Assembly (NCBI GenBank): GCA_963702765.1
Contig: CAVPEB010000020.1
Span: forward strand, 10,324 to 74,323
DNA from: DATMNR01 sp963702765
Lineage (GTDB): Bacteria; Chloroflexota; Ktedonobacteria; Ktedonobacterales; Ktedonobacteraceae
Direction of reading: 5' to 3'
Length of the DNA: 64,000 nt
A program made the position numbers and the translations under genes. Below are positions 44,844 to 54,047 of this stretch, piece by piece (the first letter of the stretch is position 1; each line of letters begins with the position of its first letter). The notes under the pieces are model-generated. The model was not told where the DNA came from. It did not search any database and was given only the letters and a program-made list of their open reading frames with translations.

Positions 44844-47032
44844 TTAGTTGACCTTCCACACCCAGCTGCTGCCATCAAGATTGCCAGTAGCGATAGACTT
44901 CCCATCTGGCGACCATGCTATGGTCAATACGGCAGAAAATCGCTATGATATGTCCGGGGTGATCTATCAGCATACCAGACGCGCACTGTTCCGTCCGTAC
45001 TTCCAGTAGCGAGAGTTCTACTATCAGGAGACCAGGCCACCACCTCCACACTGTTCCCCGGGCTCTGGTAGACATTGAGCTTGCGCCCCGTCACTGCATC
45101 CCAGATCTGCACCGTGTCCGCTCCACTTACAGAGGCGATGCGCCCGCCATCAGGAGACAAGGCCCAGACTGGCAAAAGGTCAATTCTTGTAAGCACCACC
45201 TTCAAAACGATGCGCTGCGCTGCGACATCCAGTATATCCACCTCCTTATTATCCGAAGTAACGATGCGCGTGCCATCGGCCGTCCAGCCAAGGTCTGATA
45301 AGAAAGTAGTAAAATGAAAGCTTGCAAGGTTGCGCCCTGTGCGGGCATCCCAGACTTGCACCATACTTTCATCTGTGGCGGATGTGTCTGAGGTAGTGGC
45401 GAAACGGTTTCCCTGCGGCGACAAGGCTATATGTATATGATAACCATCTGCACCAACGGGAGGGAGGGTCAAGAGCTTGCAGGCCGTGAGATCCAAAACG
45501 TACGTGTTTTGCGGCCCGAGTCCACCAAAGAGGACACTGTGCCCATCGGGTGACATATGTATGTTTACGGGCAGAGAATCTAAGGGAGGAACATGGCAGG
45601 TCGCCAGCTCGTGTCCCGTGACGACATTCCATACCTGTATGGTCCCATCTTCATTGGGAATGACGAGACGCGTGCTGTCGGGTGACCAATATACATCGAG
45701 ATAACCTTTAGGTGAAGATAAAGAAGTGGTAAGGATACGGCGCCAGGCAATGACGTCCCAGACTTGTACTGCCACCTTGTGGCTGACATCTATTTCCACA
45801 AAGGCAAGGTGCTTGCCGTCGGGTGCAAATACGCCCTTGTGTTCCTCGGATTGTGCCAGGAGGGTGTGCAGCATATGCTTTGTCAGTTGTCCTGTGGCCC
45901 TGTTCCATACGAGCACAGTTTCACCGGCAGGACTAGAATCTGTAAGAATGCTGATGTATGTGCTATCTGACGACCACACGGCGGGGCCGTCCACATGACC
46001 ATGATAGGCCAGCAGGGGTGTAGAAGCAGCGCCTTGTGATGGATGCAGTCTTTGCTGGATGACCAGCCAGGAAGCGACGATACCTGCGATGATGAGTGCC
46101 GCCAAAACCCCCTCAGCAATATGCCTGAGACGATGAGTTTTGGTTTGGACTGGTTCGCTAGCTATTACCTCGCTCACTTTTTCGTCCGCAGATGTAGAAC
46201 GCGTATCTTCTTGAGGTGCTACTACATCTCTTACCACCCTCGATAGCGATGTCCTCATAGAGATAATGAACTGAATCAGGGTGGAATCTCCCTTTGAAGG
46301 TGCCTTCACCTCGGCATCGACTTCCAAGTCGGTTCGGGGTTGTTCTTGCTCTCGTGCGCTAAATACCAAATCGCTACCTGATTCTTGAGTGATCACGAGG
46401 GGATCAATTGAGATTGCGGACAGGGCCTCGGGATGCGACTGCTCCAGCGCCATCCTGGCTGCCTTGCGCACTCCCACATGCTCGTCGTTCAACATGGCTA
46501 GCAACGGATGTAGAGGTGCTTGCTTGCCAAGTTCTCCCAATGTCACTATCACTATCTCACGCACCTCCCAGTCGGGATCATCCAATGCTCGTATCAATGG
46601 TTCTATTGACACACGATCACTCATCAATCCAAGTGTCCGCAGCGCTGCTGCTCGCACCGAGCCATCCTCATCATCCGTAGCCTTCATCAAAGCCTCAAGT
46701 GGCGCTTGCTCGCCAAATTTCCCCAACTCCCATACTGCCGCTGCTCGAACTTCCCAGGCAGAATCGTGGAGAGCAGCCAATAGTGATTCTATCGCGTTCG
46801 CTTCTCTGTGTTCTTCTAAGCTCCGAACTGCTGCCACTCTCACAGAAATCTCTTCATCCTTTAAGGCAGCCAACTGTGTATCAATCCCTGTTGAAGACAC
46901 GCTCGCCGTGTCTCCTAGTCCCAGTCGGCTCAGCACGGAGGGAAGGAGGGAGTCTGGAACAGTCACATGCTTGAGGCTATGTGGTTGTCTCGCATTATTC
47001 AACGAAGGCTGTTCGTCGTCTTCGTACTCCAT
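44844..47032 (-). CDS. HEAT-repeat/TM/WD40 protein, sigma-factor partner (frameshift near the 3' end)
   Basis: About 725 residues if the last WD blade is joined. Residues about 50-205 are five HEAT-like repeats (AALHDSAWEVRAAAVWELGK, DPDWEVREIVIVTLGELGK). One TM follows near 305-325 (EGVLAALIIAGIVASWLVIQ), then an extracytoplasmic WD40 propeller (about 345-end; YWSPDSTRLVIPNEDGTIQV, AWSPDSRTLATGSTDGTVRV). The main frame stops at 44924, but TIAWSPDGKSIATGNLDGSS continues in another frame to TAA 44844-44846, so one base is off near 44945. It starts four bases after the ECF sigma stop, the place of an anti-sigma factor. HEAT inside and propeller outside suggest a novel transmembrane regulator of that sigma (inference). 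Confidence 0.8.
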
Positions 47033-47036
47033 AAAT

Positions 47037-47615
47037 TTACCTCACTCCGTTCTTCTGTATGTCTAGCGCTTTATGCAACTGGCGTAGAGCGCGATGTACA
47101 TGCGCTTTCACCGTTCCAATGGGTTGATTGAGCAGTTCGGCTATCTCCGAATAGCTGAGATCTTCAAAATAGTAGAGCGTTACAGCAACGCGGTAGCGTT
47201 CAGAAAGTGTGGCCAGTTGCATCTCAAGCTCACGTCGCATCTCATGCCAGTATGCCTCCTCGTCAGGCCCGCAAGATGGATCTTCTATTTCGAGTAGCAG
47301 ACTTTCTTCCGAGGTGTCCAGTGGAATGGATTGATGCTCAGGTTTGCGCTGGCGGTTGCGGAAGATATTGAGGGTAACCGTGTACAGCCATGGTCGAATT
47401 CGCAGTGCTCGTACTTTGAGTACAGGATAGCTCTTCAGTGCGTGATAAGAACGTAGAAACGTCTCCTGAATAATATCCTCAGCATCCTGTGGACTGCCTA
47501 CCAGGCGTAAGGCAAAGCGAAACAGGCGCTGTTGATAGAGTATGACGAGTTGCCTGAAATGGCGGTCCAGATCAGTAGCCAACAGTGAAAGGAGATCCTC
47601 TTCATCCTGATCCAT
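47037..47615 (-). CDS. ECF RNA polymerase sigma factor (transposon cargo)
   Basis: 192 residues from ATG 47615, with GGAAGGAAAG before it. Sigma region 2 (about 20-95) contains RLFRFALRLVGSPQDAEDII and QETFLRSYHAL; RPWLYTVTLNIFRNRQRK follows. Region 4 (about 130-185) contains LSERYRVAVTLYYFEDLSYS and IAELLNQPIGTVKAHVHRAL. The HEAT-TM-WD40 gene follows after four bases, so the pair is an operon. It is not close to the chromosomal ECF factor at 3.3 kb. A transposon-borne sigma with a membrane partner would impose its own regulon on each host. Confidence 0.92.
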   Translation of the reverse strand: MDQDEEDLLSLLATDLDRHFRQLVILYQQRLFRFALRLVGSPQDAEDIIQETFLRSYHALKSYPVLKVRALRIRPWLYTVTLNIFRNRQRKPEHQSIPLDTSEESLLLEIEDPSCGPDEEAYWHEMRRELEMQLATLSERYRVAVTLYYFEDLSYSEIAELLNQPIGTVKAHVHRALRQLHKALDIQKNGVR

Positions 47616-47659
47616 GTCTTTCCTTCCGCATTCGTTTTTCACCCTCTATATAATAAAAC

Positions 47660-47680
47660 ACGATGATGCTGGTTGGGGTT
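47660..47680 (-). promoter_or_regulatory. Weak candidate ECF-type promoter of the sigma operon
   Basis: On the minus strand GCAACC and CGTG stand with AAC and CGT 15 bp apart, close to the AAC-N16-CGT pattern of many ECF promoters, about 45 bp before the sigma start. Suggests autoactivation; one near-match is weak evidence. Confidence 0.3.
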
Positions 47681-47880
47681 GCAAATGTGCTTCAATTGGG
47701 TGTGAAGATTGCGGTACTGGCTACTTGTGACATCCGTTCTGAAAACAGGCACTGCGAGAACGGTATACCTTTCCCTCAACCGCTTGCACAAGAAGTCAGG
47801 CGAGGGTAAAATCGGGAGTCGTGACTGTATCCTCATGCACGAACGACGACCATGTCATGTGAAGGAAGAATGTATTCTAG

Positions 47881-48109
47881 GCCCTCGAGTATGGATGGAA
47901 CGATATACCACGATAAGCATATGAAGTGGCTTCTCAAGCCACTCGAGAAAATACTTTCATCATGCTGTACTCAGCCCGTTACTGTCTATAGCATTCTCGC
48001 TCACGCAGCGTCTTTTCTCATCTATCCGCCTGTAGAGCCAAACAAGCGGGAAAAGCAAAAGAACAACATGTGCTTATCGTGGTATATCGTTCCATTCATA
48101 CTCGAGGGC
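47881..48109. repeat. 43-bp inverted repeat pair around a 143-bp spacer
   Basis: 47881-47923 and 48067-48109 are inverted copies matching at 41 of 43 positions (outer end GCCCTCGAGTATG, middle GGAACGATATACCACGATAA). The spacer opens with a perfect hairpin AGTGGCTT-CTC-AAGCCACT at 47925-47943. No target duplication flanks the pair. It lies between the divergent cargo and tnpI genes. Confidence 0.8.
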
Positions 48110-48201
48110 AAATATCTCGTCGAAGTAAGAACATCCCCAAAAGTACCAAGGGAGCCTCACGCACTCAGTGGCATAGTATACTCAGTCCCACGTGTGTCAA
48201 A

Positions 48202-48303
48202 GATAATAGCTATTATCCTGGACACCACCACGTCTTCATCAAGAAAGAGAGCGCTTTCACCAGTAGTCATCGTTGGTTAGTAAACTAAGATTATCTTGGA
48301 CAC
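48202..48303. other. Candidate internal resolution site for the tyrosine recombinase
   Basis: The perfect palindrome GATAATAGCTATTATC (48202-48217) overlaps the first of two direct repeats, ATTATCCTGGACAC (48212-48225) and ATTATCTTGGACAC (48290-48303). The second copy ends 10 bp before the recombinase start. Tn4430-type elements have a core of inverted sites plus accessory direct repeats just upstream of tnpI, which this resembles. Crossover activity is inferred. Confidence 0.55.
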
Positions 48304-48313
48304 GGGGGAATGT

Positions 48314-49217
48314 ATGGACTTGATTGAGCTGATCGAGGCCTTTTTAGCGGCCAAACAGCATGCCTTTTCCCTCAACACTCGCCGAGCTTACCGCTACGAT
48401 CTGGTGGCATGTGCGCGGCTACTTCCAACGATCCCTATTGCTGAGATCACGGTGTCTCACCTGCGGCTGTTCCTGGATGAAACATCCGATCTGGCCCCCA
48501 CCACCCTGGCACGACGTAAGGCGGCATTGCGTTCGTGTTTCAACTGGGCCTACCAGCAGAATTTGCTGGATGCCGATCCAACTGCCAAGCTGGAAGCCAT
48601 TCCCATCGGCGAGCGCCACCCACGTCCACTGACTGAGAAGCAGGTGGAAGCGATTCTGGCTGCGATCCCCAGAAAGGAGTTACGCAATCGTCTGCTGCTG
48701 ACGCTGCTCTACGAAACGGGGATGCGCGTGGGGGAGGCACTCGGCTTACACGTGCAGCAGGTGCATCTCAACGACTTGATGGTGGTATCTGCGGATTGTA
48801 GGTAAGGGGAATAAAGAGCGGGTGATTCCTTTGATCGATGCCAGCCGCAGTGTCGCGTTACTGCGGAAATTACTCAAAACGCTTTGTGGAGTTGGTCCGC
48901 TCTTCCAGGGTAACGTGCGTAAAGGGGGTCGGCATGGGGAGGCTCTCGATTACAGTACCGTCTGGTATCACTTCGAGCGGTACGTGGACCAGGTGCGCTC
49001 TACCCATCCTGAACGGTTTGTCGATGAGCACGAACCCATCACGCTACACCGGCTACGCCACACCTATGCGACCACCAAACTGCGTGATGGGGTCAGCTTG
49101 CCGTCAGTGCGCAAGCTGCTGGGGCACATCAACCTGCAGACAACCCTGCGCTACACCGAGATCGATCTGGAGACGATCAAGCGCGAATTGGTGGAAGCGC
49201 GTCAACGGAGGCGATGA
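48314..49217 (+). pseudogene. tnpI: TnpI-type tyrosine recombinase gene, frameshifted
   Basis: ATG 48314 has GGGGGA upstream; an in-frame TTG at 48296 is less likely. The N-terminal core-binding domain contains FSLNTRRAYRYDLVACARLL and PTTLARRKAALRSCFNWAYQ. The catalytic domain keeps all residues: Arg in YETGMRVGEAL, Lys in VGKGNKERVIPL, HRLRH, the second His in LLGHINLQTTL and the nucleophile Tyr in RYTEIDL. The frame changes near 48780-48788; two missing bases would give DLDGGYLRIVGKG. The stop overlaps the transposase start by four bases, as in tnpI-tnpA of Tn4430-like elements, where it resolves cointegrates. Confidence 0.82.
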
Positions 49218-52169
49218 AGGATGGACCAGGAATGACAACAGAGACCCTCGACGCTCGGCGATTCCGGGCTTTACAACAAGACTGGTTGTCTGAGGACCTC
49301 GCCCGGTTTTTCCTCCTGACCCCGGAGGATATGCGAGAGGTGCGGACCTGCCTCGGTGCATCCAACCGCTTCGGGTTCGCGCTCAATCTGCTGCTCCTCC
49401 GCTTGCTTTTTGTCTTCTTTCTGAAGTGAACCTGACACCTGCGCGCATCATCCAGTTCGTTGCCATGCAGCTCAATGTCCATCCAGAGGCCCTCGCCGAG
49501 TACAGTACCCGGAGACCACAGACGCGCGACGAGTACCTAGTGCAAATTCGTACCTATCTCAAACTGCGCTCCTATTTCCATGAGGAGGACGATCCACAAC
49601 TGGCTGAGTCCCTGCTGGCTCGGGCGCTACAACGCGATGATCCTGCGGTCTTGCTCGAAGAAGCCGAGGATTGGTTACGCGAAGAAGGCATCCTCTTTCC
49701 GGCGAAAAGTACCATTCACAAAATCATCGCCCAGGTCCGTCCACAGGCAGAAAACCAGGTCTTCGCGGCCTTGACTTCGCAACTAACCCCAACCCAGACG
49801 CAGGCCTTGTAAGATTTGCTGCATCGTGACCAGGGTAAGCGTGGTTCGACCTTCGCCTGGCTGAAAGAACCAGCTGTGAAAGCGTCACCCGCTTCCATCA
49901 AGATCCTGATCACCAAACTGGAGACCGTGCGCCAACTCCAGATGAACACCATCGATGTCTCGCGGCTCAACCGCAATCGCGTGCGGGTTCTGGCCCATCT
50001 GGGAGCGAAATACCATCGCGATTCCCTCCTTCGTTTTTCCCAACAGAAACGTGCGGCGTTGCTGGTGTGTTACCTTCAGGATCTCCAACAGGAACTCCTG
50101 GATTGGCTTTTGACCTCGTTTGACGATCTGATCGTGGGCATCTTCCGACGGACTGGGAGTACCGAGAAAACCCATCACGCCACGCATGGCAAAGCCCTGA
50201 CTCGGCACATCCATACATTTCGGAAGGTGACCAGGATTGTCTTAGACCCCGAGATTCCTGATGAACAGGTCCGCCCTCGTATTTTCGAGGCCGTCCCTCA
50301 AGCGCAGTTGCAAACCGTTCATGATGAATCTGGCACCCAGGCCCGACCAGAGGATGGGCAAGCGTTCGATTTACTTGACCATCATTACTCGTTTCTCCGC
50401 GCCTTCCTCCCGAATCTGCTCGGGGCACTCGCATTCACAGGAACCAGTGCCGCCAAGCCGGTTATCCAGGCCATTGAGGCACTCAAACGGATCGATATTG
50501 AGGGGCGACGCAAGCTCCCAGCAGATGCGCCGCGGGACTTTCTTCCTGATGAATGGCGTGAAGCCATTGATGGGGCAAAAGCGCACACCGCCAAACATCT
50601 CTGGGAACTCTGCCTGGCTGAGCAGATGCGGAAACTGCTCCGCTCCTCCGATATCTCGGTTCCAGGAAGCCGCCAACACAAGGTATGGACTTCGTATCTG
50701 CATACGCCAACGGCCTGGGCCGAGCGCAAAGCCAGTTGGTTCACGCGACTTCCCGCCTCTGAGAGCGCTGACGCCTATCTGGATCTCTTGGAGGAGCGAT
50801 ACCGAACAACGCTCAAGACGGTTCTGGACAGCTGGGAGAGTAATGATTTTGCCGAGATGGTGACCAAAGATGGCAAAGCCACCCTGGATCTCTCCAAAGA
50901 TGAAAAACTCCCCCTTCCTGCGACCGTCGAGCCGCTCCGAGAAGCCATACTGCGTGTGATGCCCCATGCACGCCTGGCGGATGTCTTTATTGAGGTGGAT
51001 GATTGGGTAGGACTGCGGGGTCTTTTTACCCACCTCAATGAGCGGCAGGGCGCAAAAACGCGGGATCCTCGCGTGGATGTGGCGCTCTTTGCAGCCTTGC
51101 TGGCACATGGCCTCAACTTGCTGCTCTCCACGATGGCGGAAGCCACGGACATTCCCTATTATGAACTCACCCATGTGTCCGACTGGTATGTGCGTGAAGA
51201 AACGCTTCGCCGGACAATCGTTGCCCTGGTAGACTTTCATCACAGCCTGCCGCTGAGTGCCGCCTTTGGTCCAGGAACAGCCGCCATGTCTGATAGCATT
51301 CGCTTTGAGGTCGGCGCACGATCTTTACATGCTCAGTATCATGCGCGTTACTTTGGTCCCCGCCGGGGCGTTACCCTCCACGATATGATCAGCGATCAAT
51401 ACTCTCATCCCTACATTCAGATCATCTCACCCCACATGCGCGAAGCTCATGCGGCACTTGATGCCATTTTACATCACGAAACCGAGTTACCCATTCATGA
51501 GATGATGGTCGACACCGCAGGGTTTACCGAGCTGATGTATGCGCTTTACGATTTGCAAGGGTTGAAGCTGTCGCCTCGCATCCGCGATCTCTCTGATCAG
51601 CGGCTCTACCCAGTAGAAGGCGTAAGCGAGTAGGAGTCTTAAAGCCGCTCTTTCGCGGGCTAGCGATCCAGCGGGATTTAATCGTCCGCTGTTGTGATGA
51701 TATGCATCGCATTTCCGCGTCTCTCAAAGACGGCACCGTGACGGCGGTCCTCCTGGTGGCGAAATTACAGGCGCTCGACAACAAGAACCTCATCCATCGT
51801 GGTCTGGAGGAATACGGACGCCTGCTCAAGACCATCGATATTCTGACGTTCCTTTCCGACAAACCCTATCGACGCCGTGTGGGAGGGATGCTCAATAAAG
51901 GGGAATTGATGCATAGCCTGGCGTGTCTGGTCGCCTATGGGCAGCTTGGGGTCCTAACCGACCAAGATCTCACCAGTCAACTCAATCGGGCGACCTGCCT
52001 GAGCCTCTTGCTGAACGTCATTGCCGTCTGGAATACCCGTTACATGCAAGCCGCGCTCGACCACTTGCGTGCGACGCACTATCCTGTACTGGAGAGCGAC
52101 CTGGAGCATCTTTCTCCGATCCTCTCCGGCCATATCAATCTGCATAGATCGCACCATTTCGACTTGTAG
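49214..52169 (+). pseudogene. tnpA: Tn3-family transposase TnpA gene, two frameshifts and one stop
   Basis: About 985 codons in total, the normal Tn3 TnpA length. The N-terminal part has LDARRFRALQQDWLSEDLAR and LARFFLLTPED. A shift near 49415 leads to LTPARIIQFVAMQLNVHPEA. A TAA at 49810-49812 interrupts the frame, then 605 codons follow, and a shift near 51620 leads into VGVLKPLFRGLAIQRDLIVR. The catalytic residues remain: Asp in TAAMSDSIRFEV, Asp in MMVDTAGFTE, Glu in MLNKGELMH. The tail ends QLNRATCLSLLLNVIAVWNT and a short extension. The protein would nick both ends and replicate the element through cointegrates; in this form it is not functional unless the changes are sequencing errors. 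Confidence 0.9.
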
Positions 52170-52278
52170 GCACCCAAGAAGCGTCAAGGGCAACTGCGCC
52201 CTTTGCGGATGCCAGAACCACTCTTCAGATAACCCGGCTTAACGTTGTTCATGGTACGCTCTCAGCAGCGTTTTGGGG

Positions 52279-52317
52279 GCTTAGCGTTGTAAATTTCGTC
52301 GGCGGGCCTAATAGGCC
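52279..52317 (-). repeat. Right terminal inverted repeat of the Tn3-family transposon
   Basis: Inverted copy of 39740-39778 with one difference in 39 bp. It lies 110 bp after the tnpA stop, transposase-proximal as usual. Confidence 0.9.
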
Positions 52318-52322
52318 TAAAT
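52318..52322. repeat. Target-site duplication, right copy
   Basis: TAAAT, identical to 39735-39739. Directly followed by GAGCGGTATTTTCAATAATG, which matches 58069-58088 except one base. Confidence 0.85.
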
Positions 52323-52556
52323 GAGCGGTATTTTCAATAATGAAGAGAAGTGAGAGGAATAGTGTTAAGAGAGACCAAAAATATGCTACCCTGCTCAGCT
52401 TTCAAGCTTGCGCATAGCCTCTTCGTACAGCGGTCACGCATGATCATGCGCCTGGGATATTTGAATACGCTCGTACATACAGGTAAACTTGGCACGCACC
52501 GCGTCAGCATTCCACTTTTCGTCACCTGCATCCATCCAACTCAAGAAAACATCAAC
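52323..52556 (-). pseudogene. Truncated copy of the HD-domain gene locus
   Basis: This stretch is homologous to 58065-58321. It holds the end of the small plus-strand gene (SGIFNNEEK, stop 52351-52353) and, on the minus strand from about 52386, the last 55 or so codons of the HD-domain protein. One change gives an early stop (RKLES then TGA in place of RKLESRAG). The homology ends at 52556 within AAAACATCAAC. The intact locus is 5.7 kb downstream, so this is a decayed partial duplication into which the transposon inserted. Confidence 0.8.
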
Positions 52557-52615
52557 TACGCGGAAATCATATAATCATGTAGATACTTTCGATCAATGTA
52601 AGTGCAACATAGCAT

Positions 52616-52659
52616 CTATACCCATATGCCTGGATTCTAGTTCAGGCACATGGATATAG
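52616..52659 (-). terminator. Hairpin at the end of the liv operon
   Basis: 17-bp stem with two G-T wobbles (52616-52632 with 52643-52659) and a 10-nt loop, 15 bp after the binding-protein stop. No U-run on the minus strand, so it may act as a terminator with Rho or as a 3'-end stabiliser. Confidence 0.5.
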
Positions 52660-52673
52660 AAACTATCACTTCC

Positions 52674-53933
52674 TCAGAATTGCGATTGCTGAGCAGCGCC
52701 TCCTGTAAAGTCGGTACTCAGGGGTTTGACACCCGTCGGCTGCGTGGGATCTATAGCAAAGATGATCGAGTCGCGAGTTGGAACGCGCTCGTTTGGTGAA
52801 GAGCCATAGGTCACCGGTGGCAGCAGACCACCCAGATCAACGCTTTTCAGTGACTCGAAAGCGGTTAAGAGGCCGTCACGAGTGACGTCATTGTTATCTA
52901 GAGCCTTTTTCAGGATAGCGTAGGTGATCTTTGACTCTGTATAACCGAACTGGAAGAAACCATCAGGCTTCTGGTCAGGAGCATATTTTGCAACATCATT
53001 CAGCATCTGAGCCATACCTGGCTGACTGGTATCACCCCAGGTTGCCCCCTGTGACACGAGCCAGTCATGACTCAACAATGTCCCCAGACCAGGAACAGCT
53101 AGCAACGCCTGCGCGAATGCTGGACTCTGCAAAATCCACTGCGGGTTATATCCGAGCTTATAAGCGGTGGCGATGATGCCTGCTGTGGAGGTTGGAACGG
53201 CAGTGATGAAAACATACTTCGCGCCAGATGCCTTCAACTGCGAAATCTGCGCAGTGTAATCTGTATCGGTTACGGCATAAGCCGCCTGCGCAACATCGTG
53301 CAGGTGATAGAAGTTGACCGCTTCCTTGTACCCAGTCAAGCCATCCTGACCGTATTCATCATTCTGGTAAATGATACCCACGGAGGGATTTTGAACACCC
53401 AGTTTGTTGACAACATAATCGAAGGCATTCTCCACCTGCAGTCTATATGGTGTACCTACAAGGATAAGGTATTTCTCACGAGCCAGAGCAGAGGATAATG
53501 TTGCTGCGGACACCAACATATGATCCTGGGCAGCCAGGTCTTTGATGGCAAAGGTAGTGGGCGTGCCCAGGCTGTCGGCAATCATTAGAACCTGATTGTG
53601 GATCTGGTTGTAGAGTTGAACCTGGATCTGTGGATTGTACTGCGAATCCTCTTCAAGGAATTTTACCTTATATCCATCGATACCACCACTAGCGTTGATG
53701 GAGTCGAAGAAGACCTCAACGCCTCTCGCTAACGGTTTGCCTATTGGATCCGCAACTGGCCCAGAATAAGGTGACAGAATACCTAGCGTGATAGTTTTGT
53801 GCGTTACATCGACACCTGGACCGGCTTTTAGACTACTCGTGGAATTACCCGAACTACTGTTGGCGCAGCCAGAGAGCACCATCAGAATCGTGGTAAGAGT
53901 GAGTACGCAAATATAAAATGTCCTTTTGGTCAT
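52674..53933 (-). CDS. Branched-chain amino acid-type ABC substrate-binding lipoprotein
   Basis: 419 residues. The lipoprotein signal reads FYICVLTLTTILMVLSGC with Cys about 23. The mature part is a type I periplasmic-binding fold of the LivK/Leu-Ile-Val-BP family: TITLGILSPYSGPVADPIG at the opening, GYKVKFLEEDSQYNPQIQVQ, GIIYQNDEYGQDGLTGYKEA and PDGFFQFGYTESKITYAIL. It captures substrate outside the cell for the permease genes upstream on the same strand. The gap to livM is about 115 bp, a little larger than within the rest of the operon. Family members bind amino acids, urea, amides or aromatic acids, so the ligand is open. Confidence 0.92.
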   Translation of the reverse strand: MTKRTFYICVLTLTTILMVLSGCANSSSGNSTSSLKAGPGVDVTHKTITLGILSPYSGPVADPIGKPLARGVEVFFDSINASGGIDGYKVKFLEEDSQYNPQIQVQLYNQIHNQVLMIADSLGTPTTFAIKDLAAQDHMLVSAATLSSALAREKYLILVGTPYRLQVENAFDYVVNKLGVQNPSVGIIYQNDEYGQDGLTGYKEAVNFYHLHDVAQAAYAVTDTDYTAQISQLKASGAKYVFITAVPTSTAGIIATAYKLGYNPQWILQSPAFAQALLAVPGLGTLLSHDWLVSQGATWGDTSQPGMAQMLNDVAKYAPDQKPDGFFQFGYTESKITYAILKKALDNNDVTRDGLLTAFESLKSVDLGGLLPPVTYGSSPNERVPTRDSIIFAIDPTQPTGVKPLSTDFTGGAAQQSQF

Positions 53934-54047
53934 GTGTTACACCTCTTCGTAATAACTCGAGACAACGTCGGTTGAGAACAAAAACAGCGCTACATCTATC
54001 CAGTTTTTTCCTGTGTATAGCTTGCTATGGCAATTATTGGCAATTCG

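Larger units (their letters stand above)
39740..52317 (+). mobile_element. Tn3-family transposon with signalling cargo (12,578 bp)
   Basis: Both ends carry 39-bp inverted repeats with one mismatch. They read GGCCTATTAGGCCCGCCGA at the outside and GAAATTTACAACGCTAAGC inside; the inner ACGCTAAG end is a Tn3-family hallmark. A perfect TAAAT duplication flanks them. Removing the element and one TAAAT restores a sequence colinear with 58030-58080. Inside, on the plus strand, are a TnpI-type tyrosine recombinase and TnpA. On the minus strand are six cargo genes: ECF sigma, HEAT-TM-WD40, NTF2-like lipoprotein, PD40 lipoprotein and two kinase-less 7TM proteins. Several cargo genes look GC-richer than the flanks. 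tnpI and tnpA carry frameshifts, so present mobility is doubtful. Confidence 0.9.

Noticed and set aside
46389..47066. 225-codon plus-strand frame rich in Ser and Ala
   Set aside because: It mirrors the HEAT repeats on the other strand, where repeats, start site and operon spacing are convincing.
47881..48109. Simple MITE insertion with target duplication
   Set aside because: The bases flanking the 43-bp arms are not a direct repeat, so insertion as a MITE cannot be supported from this copy alone.
50371..51243. 290-codon minus-strand frame inside tnpA
   Set aside because: Antisense shadow of the transposase; no ribosome site or recognisable domain.
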